DNA of 36,752 nucleotides, taken from the NCBI RefSeq assembly GCF_000564855.1, contig NZ_AYXG01000169.1, positions 1-36,752 on the forward strand, in the 5' to 3' direction. The position numbers and the translations under genes are program-made. The notes under the pieces are model-generated. The model saw only the letters and a program-made list of their open reading frames with translations, ran no database searches and was not told the origin of the DNA. This document shows, one piece after another, positions 1 to 7,810 of this stretch. Source of the DNA: Actinokineospora spheciospongiae (GTDB lineage: Bacteria > Actinomycetota > Actinomycetes > Mycobacteriales > Pseudonocardiaceae). How positions within the stretch are numbered: the stretch's first letter is position 1; each line of letters starts with the position of its first letter.

Positions 1-7
1 AGAGGCT

Positions 8-92
8 GTCACATGATCGCCACCCCCGGCCAAACACATCCACCCACCCGGGCATCTGCTTAGCCGGGCCGCCGGTTTTGGGGGTGGTCGGC
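8..92 (+). repeat. Left arm of an inverted repeat shared with the right end
   Basis: These 85 bases recur in reverse complement at 36668-36752. The outer 47 bases are identical, and by eye 81 of 85 match. Only seven bases (AGAGGCT) lie outside the arm on this side. The arm starts GTCACATGATCGCC and contains the ACATCCACCC..CCCGGGCAT core that is repeated in the tandem array beside it. No transposase or terminal protein gene is next to it. Confidence 0.9.
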
Positions 93-101
93 TGGCCGAG
101 C

Positions 102-305
102 ACATCCACCCTCCCGGGCATGTCTGTGGTCGGGCTGGTGGTTTTCGGGGTGGCCGGTCTGCGTTGAGGACATCCACTCACCCGGGCATGTCTGTGGTCG
201 GGCTGGTGGTTTTCGGGGTGGCCGGTCTGGGTTCAGGACATCTACCCACCCGGGCATGTCTGTAGTCGGTCCGGCGGTTTGTGGGTAGTCGGTTGTTCTT
301 GCTGT
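102..305 (+). repeat. Tandem array of about 68-bp units
   Basis: The core ACATCYACYCWCCCGGGCAT begins at 36, 102, 170 and 238, giving periods of 66, 68 and 68 bp. Units 102-169 and 170-237 are nearly identical; the unit from 238 is more diverged and fades near 305-350. The array lies directly downstream of the leftward-reading gene that ends at 354. The units abut without unique spacers, so this is not a CRISPR. Related GC-rich units occur inverted at the right end. Function is unknown. Confidence 0.85.
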
Positions 306-353
306 GCCGGTGGGGTTCGCGGTGGCGGGCGTTGGGGACAGGCCCCGGTGGGG

Positions 354-3300
354 TCACATCCGCCCGGCGGTGTGCCGGTACAGCAGTGCCGCGACGTCGT
401 CGTCGTGGCCGTGTTCGGGGGCCAGTCCGGTGATCACCCGGTGCAGTGCCTCGTCCAGTGTCGGTGCGTCCCCGGCTTCCACGAGTGCTCGCACGGCCCG
501 TTCGATGCCGTCGTCGATGACCTCCCCTCGCCGTTCCACCAGGCCGTCGGTGTAGAGCAGGACGGTGCAGCCGTCCTCCAGGGTCACCGTGGCCTGCGGG
601 CGCGCCGCGGTGCCGCGCACCGCCAGCGGCACCGAACTCGCCCCGTCCAGTTTGCTGGTGCGCCCGCCCCGGCCCGCGACGAGGCCGGGCAGGTGTCCCG
701 CGCTGCTGTAGACGAGGGTGCCTGCCTGGTCGTCGACGATCGCGCAGAACACCGTGGTGCAGGTGGCGCCGGGCAGCAGCTCGGCGAAGTCGTCCAGGGC
801 GGTGAGCACCTGGGCCGGGTCGATCGCCTGTTGCAGCAGTGCGCGGCAGGCGCTGCGGAGTTGGCCCATCACCGACGCCGCGCGCAGCCCGCGGCCCACG
901 CAGTCACCCACCACCACGCCCACCCGGTGCTCGTCGAGGCGCACCACGTCGTACCAGTCGCCGCCGACCTCCAGCGGTTCCAGGGCGGGCTCGTAGCGCA
1001 CGGCGAAGCCCTCGGGCAGGTCGGTGGGGCCGAGGATGGAGCGCTGCAGCGTCACCGCCACGGTCCGCTGCTCGTCGAACGAGCGGGCCCGGGTCAGCGC
1101 CAGGCCGAGCTGCGCGCACAGCGAGCCGAACAGGTACCGGTCCACATCGGACACCCGCTGCGGCGGGTCCAGCTCCAACCAGACGGCGGTCTCCTCGCCC
1201 CCGGCGTCCAACCGGGCGGCGATGCCCAGCGAGCGCCGGTCCGCCCCCGGTTCGGGCACCACCTGCGGGGTGCGGGTGCGCCGGGCGGCGTCCAGCGCCG
1301 AGCGGGCGTGGGCGGGCAGGTCGTCCCAGCCGCGCCCGTCGGCGTCGGCCACCACCTCGGGCCGGTCGCCCCGGGTGCCCGACCCCTCCGAACCCCGGGA
1401 CCAGGCGACCGCCACCGCGGGCCGGGTCGACCACGCCCCGCCCAGGCCGCTGCTGCCCGCCGCCAGCACCTCGCCCACGTCGGTGGCGTCGGCCAGCGCG
1501 GCGGCGAAGGTGGCCAGGGCGGCGTCGCGCTCGGCGGCCACCCGGTCGGAGGTCACGTCGCGCACGGTGCCCACGAACAGCTTCGGGCCCGCGCCCAGCG
1601 GCGGCACCTCGTTGACGCTCACCGCCAGCCACACCCGGCGCCCGGTGTCGCGCCGGGCGGGCACCTCGAACCGGCCGCCGCCCCCGGCCAGCGCCTGGTC
1701 CAGGGCGTCCTCCAGCCGCTGCGCGGCGCGCGGGTCGACCTCGCTGACCGGCCACCACGGGTAGGGGCGCGGGTAGGGCAGGCCGCGGGCGTCGAAGCCG
1801 AGGATCTGCCCGCAGGCGGCGTTCATCTCCAGGATCGTGCCCGCCGCGTCCATCATGAAGAACCCGTCGTCCAGCGACTCCACCAGCGCCGCCCGCCAGG
1901 CCGCCTGGTGGCTGCGCAGCCGGGCCAGCTCCAGGTTCGACCGCACCCTGGCCACCAGCTCCTGGGCGGAGAACGGCTTCGACAGGTAGTCGTCGGCGCC
2001 CGCGGCCAGGCCCTCGATCGCGGCCTCCTCACCCGCCCGCGCCGACAGCAGGATCACCGGGATGTGTTCGGTGCTGGGGTTGCCGCGCAGCGCGGCCAGC
2101 AGCCCGTACCCGTCCAGGCCGGGCATCAGCACGTCGGTCAGCACCAGGTCCGGCCTGCCCCGGCGGACCGCGGTCAGGGCCTCGTCGCCGTTCGCCGCGA
2201 CCGCCACCTCCCAGTGCCTGCTCAGCAGCCGCACCAGGAACCCGCGCAGGTCGGCGTTGTCCTCCACCACCAGCACCCGGGAGCCGCCGGTGGCGCGCGG
2301 GTCGGCCCGCGGCAGCGCCTCCACCCAGGACGTGCCCCCGCTCCAACCCAGCGCCTCGTCCAGGTACGCCTCGGCGACCGCGCCGCGCGCCGGGGTGGCG
2401 GTGCCCGGGGAAGCCTCGCCGTAGGGCAGGGTCACGGTGAACGTGGTGCCCACCCCCGGCTCGCTCGCCGCGTGGATGTCGCCGGAGTGCAGGTGAACCA
2501 GCTCCGCTGCCAGGGCCAGCCCGATACCGGTGCCCTCGCGGGAGCGGGCGGCGGGCTCGCGGACCCGGTGGAACCGGTCGAACAGCCGGGGCAGCTCGTG
2601 GGCCGGGATGCCCAGGCCGGTGTCGGTCACGGTCAGCACGGCCCGGCCGCCGCGGTCGGCGACGGCCACCTCGATCGAGCCGGTGAGGGTGAACTTCAGC
2701 GCGTTCGACAGCAGGTTCAGCACCACCCGCTGCCACATGTCGCGGTCGACCGCCACCTCCCTGGGCAGCGGCGGGGCGTCCACCCGCAGCTCCAGGCCCG
2801 CCCGCTCGACCGCCGGGCGGAACGAGTCGGCGATCGCGGCGGTGAACACCGACAGGTCGGTGGCGCCGGGCTCGGCCCGCAGCGAACCGCTCTCGATCCG
2901 GGTGAAGTCGAGGATGTTCTCCACCATCCGCACCAGCCGGGCGGCGTTGCGGCGGATCACCTCCACCCGCTCGCGCTGCGCGGGCGGCAGCGGCTCGACC
3001 ACGTCGACCAGCGCGTCCTCGGCGGGACCGGCGATGAGCGTCAGCGGGGTGCGCAGCTCGTGGCTGACGTTGGCGAACAGCTCGGTCTTGGCCCGGTCCA
3101 GCTCGGCCAGCGACTCGATCCGCCCGCGCTCGGCGTCGTGCGTGGCCGCGTTCGCCAGGGCCGCGGACACCGCCGCTGCCACCAGGTCGAGGAACTCGCG
3201 GTACCCCGACGACAGGTCCAGCATCGGGTTCGGCACCGCGACGAGCACCCCGCCCACCCCGGTCAGCGAGGTCAGCGGCAGCGCCAGCGCGCGCGCCCCG

Positions 3301-4163
3301 CCGCCGGGCGGTTCCGGGAGCCACGCCGCCTCCCCGTCGGCGAACACCGTGCGCAGCACCTCGACCACCGGGTCGGGCCCCACCAGGTTGATCGTCAGCG
3401 GCGCGGACTCGCGGTGGACCGCGCCCGCCAGGACGAGCTGCTCGCCGTCGAGCAGGTAGAGCAGCGCCCGGGGCACGTCCTCGGGGTCGTCGGCGAGCGC
3501 GGTGGCGGTGACCCGGCCGATCCGCTCGGTGTCCGACAACCCGGTCAGCAGCGTGCCGAGCCTGCCCAGCGCGCGCATCCGCCGCTCGCCCAGCACCCGG
3601 CCGGTGGTCTCGGTGACCAGGCACAGCACCCCGCCGACGTACACCGCGCCGTCCCCGCCCCCGGGGGCGTCGACGAACACCGGGTCGTAGGAGACGTCGA
3701 AGTAGGTCTGCTCCAGGAAGCCGTGGCGCTCGATCGAGAACGGGTGGTCCTGCGCCCAGAACGGGGTGCCGGTGCGGTGGACGCGGTCCAGCAGCGGCGC
3801 CAGCACCTCCCACAGCTCGCCCCAGTTCTCCTCGGCGGGCCGCCCCAGCGCGCGGGGGTGCTTGTCGCCGATGGTCGGGGCATAGGCGTCGTTGTAGACG
3901 GCGATCCGCTCCGGCCCCCAGAACAGCACCATCTGCTGGCGGGAGGAGATCATCGTGCGCACCACCGACCGAAGCTGCGGGTGCCAGCCCTCGGCGGGCC
4001 CGAGCGGGGTGCGCGCCCAGTCGACCGCGGCCAGCAGTCCGGTCACCGGGTCCGACCCGGTGAACGGTGGGCCGGACCGCCCGCTCTCGTGCTCGACCGC
4101 CAACCCAGCCGCCTTCCCGTCGTCGCCTGGGACAGTATCCGGGCAGAACCCGGGTGCCCGCAC
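354..4163 (-). CDS. Hybrid histidine kinase / receiver / PP2C (SpoIIE-type) phosphatase
   Basis: About 1,269 residues with no transmembrane segment seen, so a cytosolic signalling protein. Order: N-terminal PAS-like region (~55-190), GAF-like region (~205-350), HisKA with the HELRTP H-box (His368), HATPase with NALKF, DTGLGIP and GTGIGLAL, receiver (~628-745) with acceptor Asp677 in LTDVLMPG and Lys in SKPF, a second PAS (~760-880), a GAF-like region, and a C-terminal PP2C domain (~1060-1265). The metal-binding aspartates of PP2C are visible in GGDWYD, GDCVGRG, YTDGL and HDDDVA. The family dephosphorylates anti-sigma antagonists, so phosphorelay input to its receiver may gate the phosphatase. 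It is divergent from a MEDS-HATPase gene, a plausible partner. The start is uncertain: GTG 4163 lies upstream of a possible -10 (TACTGT, complement of 4132-4137), whereas TTG 4103 has GGGAAGG ahead of it and may be the true start. Residue numbers use 4163. Confidence 0.93.
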   Translation of the reverse strand: MRAPGFCPDTVPGDDGKAAGLAVEHESGRSGPPFTGSDPVTGLLAAVDWARTPLGPAEGWHPQLRSVVRTMISSRQQMVLFWGPERIAVYNDAYAPTIGDKHPRALGRPAEENWGELWEVLAPLLDRVHRTGTPFWAQDHPFSIERHGFLEQTYFDVSYDPVFVDAPGGGDGAVYVGGVLCLVTETTGRVLGERRMRALGRLGTLLTGLSDTERIGRVTATALADDPEDVPRALLYLLDGEQLVLAGAVHRESAPLTINLVGPDPVVEVLRTVFADGEAAWLPEPPGGGARALALPLTSLTGVGGVLVAVPNPMLDLSSGYREFLDLVAAAVSAALANAATHDAERGRIESLAELDRAKTELFANVSHELRTPLTLIAGPAEDALVDVVEPLPPAQRERVEVIRRNAARLVRMVENILDFTRIESGSLRAEPGATDLSVFTAAIADSFRPAVERAGLELRVDAPPLPREVAVDRDMWQRVVLNLLSNALKFTLTGSIEVAVADRGGRAVLTVTDTGLGIPAHELPRLFDRFHRVREPAARSREGTGIGLALAAELVHLHSGDIHAASEPGVGTTFTVTLPYGEASPGTATPARGAVAEAYLDEALGWSGGTSWVEALPRADPRATGGSRVLVVEDNADLRGFLVRLLSRHWEVAVAANGDEALTAVRRGRPDLVLTDVLMPGLDGYGLLAALRGNPSTEHIPVILLSARAGEEAAIEGLAAGADDYLSKPFSAQELVARVRSNLELARLRSHQAAWRAALVESLDDGFFMMDAAGTILEMNAACGQILGFDARGLPYPRPYPWWPVSEVDPRAAQRLEDALDQALAGGGGRFEVPARRDTGRRVWLAVSVNEVPPLGAGPKLFVGTVRDVTSDRVAAERDAALATFAAALADATDVGEVLAAGSSGLGGAWSTRPAVAVAWSRGSEGSGTRGDRPEVVADADGRGWDDLPAHARSALDAARRTRTPQVVPEPGADRRSLGIAARLDAGGEETAVWLELDPPQRVSDVDRYLFGSLCAQLGLALTRARSFDEQRTVAVTLQRSILGPTDLPEGFAVRYEPALEPLEVGGDWYDVVRLDEHRVGVVVGDCVGRGLRAASVMGQLRSACRALLQQAIDPAQVLTALDDFAELLPGATCTTVFCAIVDDQAGTLVYSSAGHLPGLVAGRGGRTSKLDGASSVPLAVRGTAARPQATVTLEDGCTVLLYTDGLVERRGEVIDDGIERAVRALVEAGDAPTLDEALHRVITGLAPEHGHDDDVAALLYRHTAGRM

Positions 4164-4201
4164 GACGCGGTGTCCGGCCGGGGTGGACGGGGCGGGCTAG
4201 A

Positions 4202-4215
4202 TTGAGCGCACTCAA
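4202..4215. promoter_or_regulatory. Short palindrome between divergent signalling genes
   Basis: TTGAG-CGCA-CTCAA is a perfect 5-4-5 inverted repeat. It overlaps a possible -10 (TAGATT, 4198-4203) for the rightward MEDS-HATPase gene. A repressor here could act on that gene. This is inference from position and symmetry only. Confidence 0.4.
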
Positions 4216-4244
4216 CCCGTGATGGCCGAGAGGGGCGTGGAAGG

Positions 4245-5198
4245 TTGACGGCACCACCGGCCCGCGCGCACCCGGTGCCCACCGCGCGCGACCACACCGC
4301 GCTGTTCTACCGGGACCACGACGAGTACCTCGACTGCGTCGCCGCCTTCGTGCGCGAGGGCGTCCTCGGCGGCGAGTCGGTGACCGTGGCTGTGCCCGCC
4401 CCGAACCTCGGACCGCTGCGCGACCGCTGCGCCGACGACGGCGTCGGTGAGCGGGTGCGCTGGCTCGACATCGCCGACGTCGGCGGCAACCCCGGCAGGC
4501 TCGTCCCCGCCGTGCTGCACCCGGTGCTGCACCTGGGCGCCCGGGTCGTCACCGAGGTGGTCTGGCCGGGGCGCGCGCCGATGGCCTACCCGTCCTGCGT
4601 GCGGTACGAGGCGCTGACGAACTCCCTGCTCGACGGTCGGGCCGTGCGGGTGCTCTGCCCCTACGACGCCCGGCGGCTGCACCCGAGGGAGCTGGCCGAC
4701 GCGCTGGCGACCCACCCCGGGGTGCTGGAGCACGGCGCCCGGCGACCCAGCCCCGGTTACGCCCCGCAGGTCGCGCTGGAGACCTACAACCAGCCCTTCC
4801 CCGACACGACCGAGACCGCGGTCGAGCTGGAGGTCGACAGCGGACGGTTGGCGAACGCGCGCGGCCTCGCGGGCGAGCGCGCCCGCGCCGTGGGCCTCGA
4901 CGAGGAGCAGGCGGGTGACGTGGCGCTGGTGGTCACCGAACTGCTCACCAACAGCGTCGAGCACGGCGGCGGCGCGGCCGTGCTGCGGCTGTGGGCCGAC
5001 GCGGGCGGCCTGGTGTGCGAGGTGCGCGACCGGGGCAGGCTGGTCGACCAGCTCGCGGGCCTGCGCCCGGCCCCGCACGACCAGCCCAACGGCCGCGGTC
5101 TGCTGCTGGTGAACACCCTCGCCGACCTCGTCGCGGTGCACACCGGTGCGGGCGGGACGACGATCCGCGCGCACTTCGCCCGCAGAACGGGTGCTTGA
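4245..5198 (+). CDS. MEDS sensory domain - HATPase (RsbW-like) protein
   Basis: 317 residues. The N-terminal ~190 residues fit a MEDS (DcmR-type sensory) domain: HTALFYRDHDEYLD near the start, then the conserved PxCxRYEALxN and LCPYDA segments. The C-terminal ~120 residues form a Bergerat ATPase fold of the anti-sigma kinase type, with N-box TELLTNSVEHGG, a DRG equivalent of the G1 box, and GRGLLLVNTLAD. Such proteins are expected to phosphorylate or bind STAS antagonists or sigma factors. It is a paralogue of the gene at 14932-15864 and is divergent from the large PP2C protein, so kinase and phosphatase could act on one target. The start is TTG 4245, chosen for the GAGAGGGG Shine-Dalgarno eight bases upstream; GTG 4275 is an alternative. 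Confidence 0.88.
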   Translation: MTAPPARAHPVPTARDHTALFYRDHDEYLDCVAAFVREGVLGGESVTVAVPAPNLGPLRDRCADDGVGERVRWLDIADVGGNPGRLVPAVLHPVLHLGARVVTEVVWPGRAPMAYPSCVRYEALTNSLLDGRAVRVLCPYDARRLHPRELADALATHPGVLEHGARRPSPGYAPQVALETYNQPFPDTTETAVELEVDSGRLANARGLAGERARAVGLDEEQAGDVALVVTELLTNSVEHGGGAAVLRLWADAGGLVCEVRDRGRLVDQLAGLRPAPHDQPNGRGLLLVNTLADLVAVHTGAGGTTIRAHFARRTGA

Positions 5199-5269
5199 CC
5201 CGGCGGAAGACCGGGTACGTCCCCAGGCAGTGACAGTCAGATCCTGATTGCGACCTGGAGGACGAGGAG

Positions 5270-5737
5270 ATGACCGAGCACCCCCGCGGCATGGCCCGCA
5301 GGCTCGTCGCCGTCACCCGCGGTGGCGGTGCCGACCCGCGTGGCACCGACGGTGCGCTCGACGTGCTGACCGGTCCCGACCGCCACGAGCGCCTGACCGC
5401 CGTGCTGCACGAACTGGTGGTCGCCACCGCCGACATGATGCTGCTGCGCGCCGACACCCCGGTGGCGGAGAAGGCCTTCGTGCTCGACCTGCGCGACGAG
5501 GAAGGTCAGCCCGTCGTCGTCGACCAACTCGACCCGCCGGTCCGCGCGCTGGTGCGCGCCCTGCTCGCCGAGCTGAACGGAAGGCCGGAGGACACCGACT
5601 TCCAGCTTTCCCTGGCGCTGCGCGAGGACGAGCGCTACGACCCGGTCGACGTGCTGGTCCTGGCTCTGCTGTGGACGGTCGGCTCCATCGAGTGGTGCGA
5701 GGAGAACGACGCACCCACCCCGGGCTGGCTCGTGTAA
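5270..5737 (+). CDS. Hypothetical protein, 155 aa
   Basis: I do not recognise the family. The protein is acidic and soluble, without signal peptide or membrane segment. It has a helical middle (HELVVATADMMLLRAD) and an acidic C-terminal half ending in PTPGWLV. The ATG has a strong GGAGGACGAGGAG ribosome-binding site and lies 71 bp after the MEDS-HATPase gene on the same strand, so co-transcription is possible. The start is well supported; the function is open. Confidence 0.8.
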   Translation: MTEHPRGMARRLVAVTRGGGADPRGTDGALDVLTGPDRHERLTAVLHELVVATADMMLLRADTPVAEKAFVLDLRDEEGQPVVVDQLDPPVRALVRALLAELNGRPEDTDFQLSLALREDERYDPVDVLVLALLWTVGSIEWCEENDAPTPGWLV

Positions 5738-5765
5738 CCGGTGTGGACGTGGGTACTCGGTCCCC

Positions 5766-6170
5766 ATGTGCCACTACAGCCACACCGCCACCGCGGCCGT
5801 TCCAGCGGACGAGGTCTTCGCCTACCTCGCCGACGTCCGCCACCTGCCCGAGTTCTTCCCCAGAATGGTCAGCGCGGAACCCGTGGGGGAACAACCGTCC
5901 GGGAACCGGGAGGTGGCGATCGAGACCGATGTGGACGGTGAACGGGTCGCCGCCAAGGCCTGGGTGCTGGTCGACCCGGAGACCCGCTCCCTGCGCTGGG
6001 GCGCGGACGGCCCCAACGACTACCACGGCTGCCTCCAGGTGACCGACATCGGTGCCGGGGAGTGCTCGATCGAGGTCTCCCTGCACACCGCGCGCACCGA
6101 CGACCCGGACGTCCAGTCGGGGATCGAGATGACCGTGGCCCAGCTCACCCAGGCCGTCGCCGCCGCCTGA
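5766..6170 (+). CDS. SRPBCC (START/Bet v1-like) family protein
   Basis: 134 residues. It opens with the typical pattern of polyketide-cyclase-like SRPBCC proteins: YSHTATAAVPADEVFAYLADVRHLPEFFP, a beta strand followed by the VFAYLAD helix. The fold usually binds a hydrophobic ligand; the ligand here cannot be told. The length suits a single SRPBCC domain. It follows the previous gene by 28 bp. A possible -10 (TACTCG, 5754-5759) six bases before the ATG would make it leaderless, but no -35 is clear. It converges with the VOC gene at 6258. Confidence 0.85.
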   Translation: MCHYSHTATAAVPADEVFAYLADVRHLPEFFPRMVSAEPVGEQPSGNREVAIETDVDGERVAAKAWVLVDPETRSLRWGADGPNDYHGCLQVTDIGAGECSIEVSLHTARTDDPDVQSGIEMTVAQLTQAVAAA

Positions 6171-6257
6171 CCCCCCTCGAAGGCCCCGTCGTGGAACGTG
6201 TTCGGCCCGAACCGGGCACGCGGAACCGCCAGGTGTCGGTGAGCGGGTGGCAGTGGA

Positions 6258-6647
6258 CTACTTCATGGCGGCGAGCTGGATCAGGTTGCCGCAGGTGTCG
6301 TCGAAGACGGCGACGACCACCGGTCCCAGGTCCGTCGCGTCCTGGGTGAACCGCACGCCCAGCCCCTTGAGCCGCTCGACCTCGGCGGGCACGTCGTCCA
6401 CGGCGAACTGGGTGAACGGGATGCCGTCGGCGACCAGCGCCTCCTTGAACGGGCCCGCCGCCGGGTGGCCGTCCGGCTCCAGCAGCAGTTCGACACCGTC
6501 CGGGTCGGCGGGGGAGACCACGGTGAGCCAGCGGGCCTCGCCGGTGGGCACGTCGGTCTTCTTGGTGAATCCCAGCTTCTCTGTGTAGAAGGCCAGCGCT
6601 TTGGCCTGGTCGTCGACGAACACGCTGGTGATGTTGACGCGGATCAC
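6258..6647 (-). CDS. VOC (glyoxalase/bleomycin-resistance fold) protein
   Basis: 129 residues from GTG 6647, beginning MIRVNITSVFVDDQAKALAF, the usual opening of VOC proteins, with the second module ending FDDTCGNLIQL. The family includes metal-dependent isomerases, dioxygenases and drug-binding proteins; the sequence does not say which. Metal positions look partly preserved (the Glu of GVELLLEP), but no full set can be assigned. The GTG overlaps the TGA of the upstream HTH gene (GTGA, 6644-6647), so the two are translationally coupled. A longer reading from 6677 exists but lies inside the HTH gene and is less likely. Confidence 0.88.
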   Translation of the reverse strand: MIRVNITSVFVDDQAKALAFYTEKLGFTKKTDVPTGEARWLTVVSPADPDGVELLLEPDGHPAAGPFKEALVADGIPFTQFAVDDVPAEVERLKGLGVRFTQDATDLGPVVVAVFDDTCGNLIQLAAMK

Positions 6648-6940
6648 GGGTTCGGTTCTCCTGGGGTGGGGGGCCACCGCTCCACTATGGAGCGCAGCGG
6701 GCCCGTGTCGATGTGGTGGAACTTGTACCGGCCTTCCCGCCGGGTGCGCACCAGGCCCGCCTGTTCGAGCACCGCGAGGTGTTGCGAGATGGCCTGGCGC
6801 GAGGAGCCCAGGCCGTGCTTCATCGTCAACCTGCCGCAGATCTCGAACAGCGTCTGACCGTCCTTGTCGGTCAACTCGTCCAGGATGGTGCGCCGCGTCG
6901 CGTCGCCGAGGGCCTTGAACAGCTCGGGGTCCGCGTCCAC
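6644..6940 (-). CDS. ArsR-type winged-helix transcriptional regulator
   Basis: 98 residues from GTG 6940. Core: ELFKALGDATRRTILDEL, then the recognition region SSRQAISQHLAVLEQAGLVRTRREGRYKFHHID, typical of ArsR/SmtB regulators. No metal-binding cysteine cluster is visible, so it is likely one of the non-metal ArsR proteins often paired with VOC or SRPBCC genes. The start was chosen because a near-consensus promoter ends seven bases before this GTG; an in-frame TTG at 6958 would lie upstream of the -10. It forms a two-gene operon with the VOC gene and probably autoregulates. Confidence 0.9.
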   Translation of the reverse strand: MDADPELFKALGDATRRTILDELTDKDGQTLFEICGRLTMKHGLGSSRQAISQHLAVLEQAGLVRTRREGRYKFHHIDTGPLRSIVERWPPTPGEPNP

Positions 6941-6977
6941 GAGCACAGTTATACGCAAGCTGTCACTTGCCTGTCAA
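6941..6977 (-). promoter_or_regulatory. Near-consensus promoter for the HTH/VOC operon, leaderless
   Basis: On the minus strand: -35 TTGACA (complement of 6972-6977), an 18-bp spacer, -10 TATAAC (complement of 6948-6953), then seven bases to the GTG start, implying a leaderless transcript. The promoter region carries tandem inverted half-sites, CTTG-n5-CAAG-n6-CTTG, and a direct repeat TGACAG, a plausible autorepressor operator. Confidence 0.75.
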
Positions 6978-6981
6978 GGCG

Positions 6982-7014
6982 GGGTGGGCCGGGGGAGCGC
7001 CCCCCGACCCACCC
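6982..7014 (-). terminator. GC-rich hairpin after the MerR gene
   Basis: GGGTGGG..GGGGG-AGCG-CCCCC..CCCACCC, a long imperfect stem just beyond the stop of the leftward MerR gene and before the promoter of the HTH operon. There is no T-run, as is common for high-GC terminators. Confidence 0.6.
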
Positions 7015-7025
7015 GGGGTCGCACC

Positions 7026-7763
7026 TCAGCCGGTCGTGTTGGCGCGGGTGATGAAGTCGATCAGCTCCTGGTCGGGGCCGCAGAACTCCTGCTCGACCCG
7101 CGCCGCGTTCTCCTCGTACATCCGGTACAGGGAGTCGCGCAGCCCGCTGTCGCCGCCGTGGAACTGCTCCAGCAGGCCCATCCACTCGCGGGCCAGCTCG
7201 CGGGCCTCCGGCGCGCCGGGGTCCATGCCCGCCGCGACCGCCGCCCGAACGCGGGGGATGAGCACCTGCCAGGCCTGCTCGGCACCCGCGATGGTGTCCT
7301 CGCCCAATCGCTCCCGGCGCTCGGCCAGTTCGGCGAGCTGGGTCTGGTCGAAGTACCTCTGCATCGTCTCGTCCACTGTGGTCACCTTCCGGATCAGGTC
7401 CAGGAAGTCGGTGACGTCGGCGCGCCGGTCCCCCCGGACCGCCGTCAGCACGGTGCCCAGTTGCGCGCGCAGTGTGCGCAGGGCCGTGATCCGGTCGTCG
7501 AGGTGTTCGCGGTGCCGGGCGAGCAGCGGCTCCAGGGGAGCGTCGCCCGCCAGGACCCGACCGATGGCCTCCAGGGACAGTCCGATCTGGCGCAGGGCCA
7601 GGACCCGGTAGAGGCGGACCACGTCCGCCTCCCCGTACAGGCGGTGGCCCGCCTCGGTCCGCGCCGACGGGCTGACCAGGCCCAGGCGGTCGTAGTGGTG
7701 CAGGGTGCGCACCGTGAGACCCGCCGCCTCGGCGAGCTGCCCGATCTTGTGGAGTTGCCCCAT
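7026..7763 (-). CDS. MerR-family regulator with TipAS effector domain
   Basis: 245 residues. The N-terminal MerR DNA-binding domain (HKIGQLAEAAGLTVRTLHHYDRLGL..GHRLY) is followed by a dimerisation helix (~75-110) and a TipAS-like domain (~135-245; QLAELAERRERLGED, then MGLLEQFHGGDSG). In Streptomyces TipA the domain captures thiopeptides and other amphipathic drugs; ligand binding here is inference. One cysteine (EFCGPDQ) lies near the C-terminus. The start is the ATG at 7763, immediately before the MerR core; the in-frame extension upstream has no family match and overlaps the promoter. Neither neighbour looks like an obvious target apart from itself. Confidence 0.92.
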   Translation of the reverse strand: MGQLHKIGQLAEAAGLTVRTLHHYDRLGLVSPSARTEAGHRLYGEADVVRLYRVLALRQIGLSLEAIGRVLAGDAPLEPLLARHREHLDDRITALRTLRAQLGTVLTAVRGDRRADVTDFLDLIRKVTTVDETMQRYFDQTQLAELAERRERLGEDTIAGAEQAWQVLIPRVRAAVAAGMDPGAPEARELAREWMGLLEQFHGGDSGLRDSLYRMYEENAARVEQEFCGPDQELIDFITRANTTG

Positions 7764-7810
7764 CGCGCCGTTCACCTCCTCCCACCGGCCCGTTCGCGCC
7801 GGCACGGACG

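Noticed and set aside
60-257. A 65-codon minus-strand frame in the left repeat array.
   Set aside because: It is generated by the 68-bp repeats themselves and has no ribosome site or family resemblance.
36-305. A CRISPR-like array at the left end.
   Set aside because: Units abut without unique spacers of regular length, and no cas gene is present.
279-4205. A 1,308-codon open frame on the plus strand opposite the hybrid kinase/phosphatase.
   Set aside because: It is the mirror of codon bias in very GC-rich DNA. Its translation is a low-complexity Arg/Gly/Ala/His/Gln mix with no domain, while the minus frame has full catalytic motifs.
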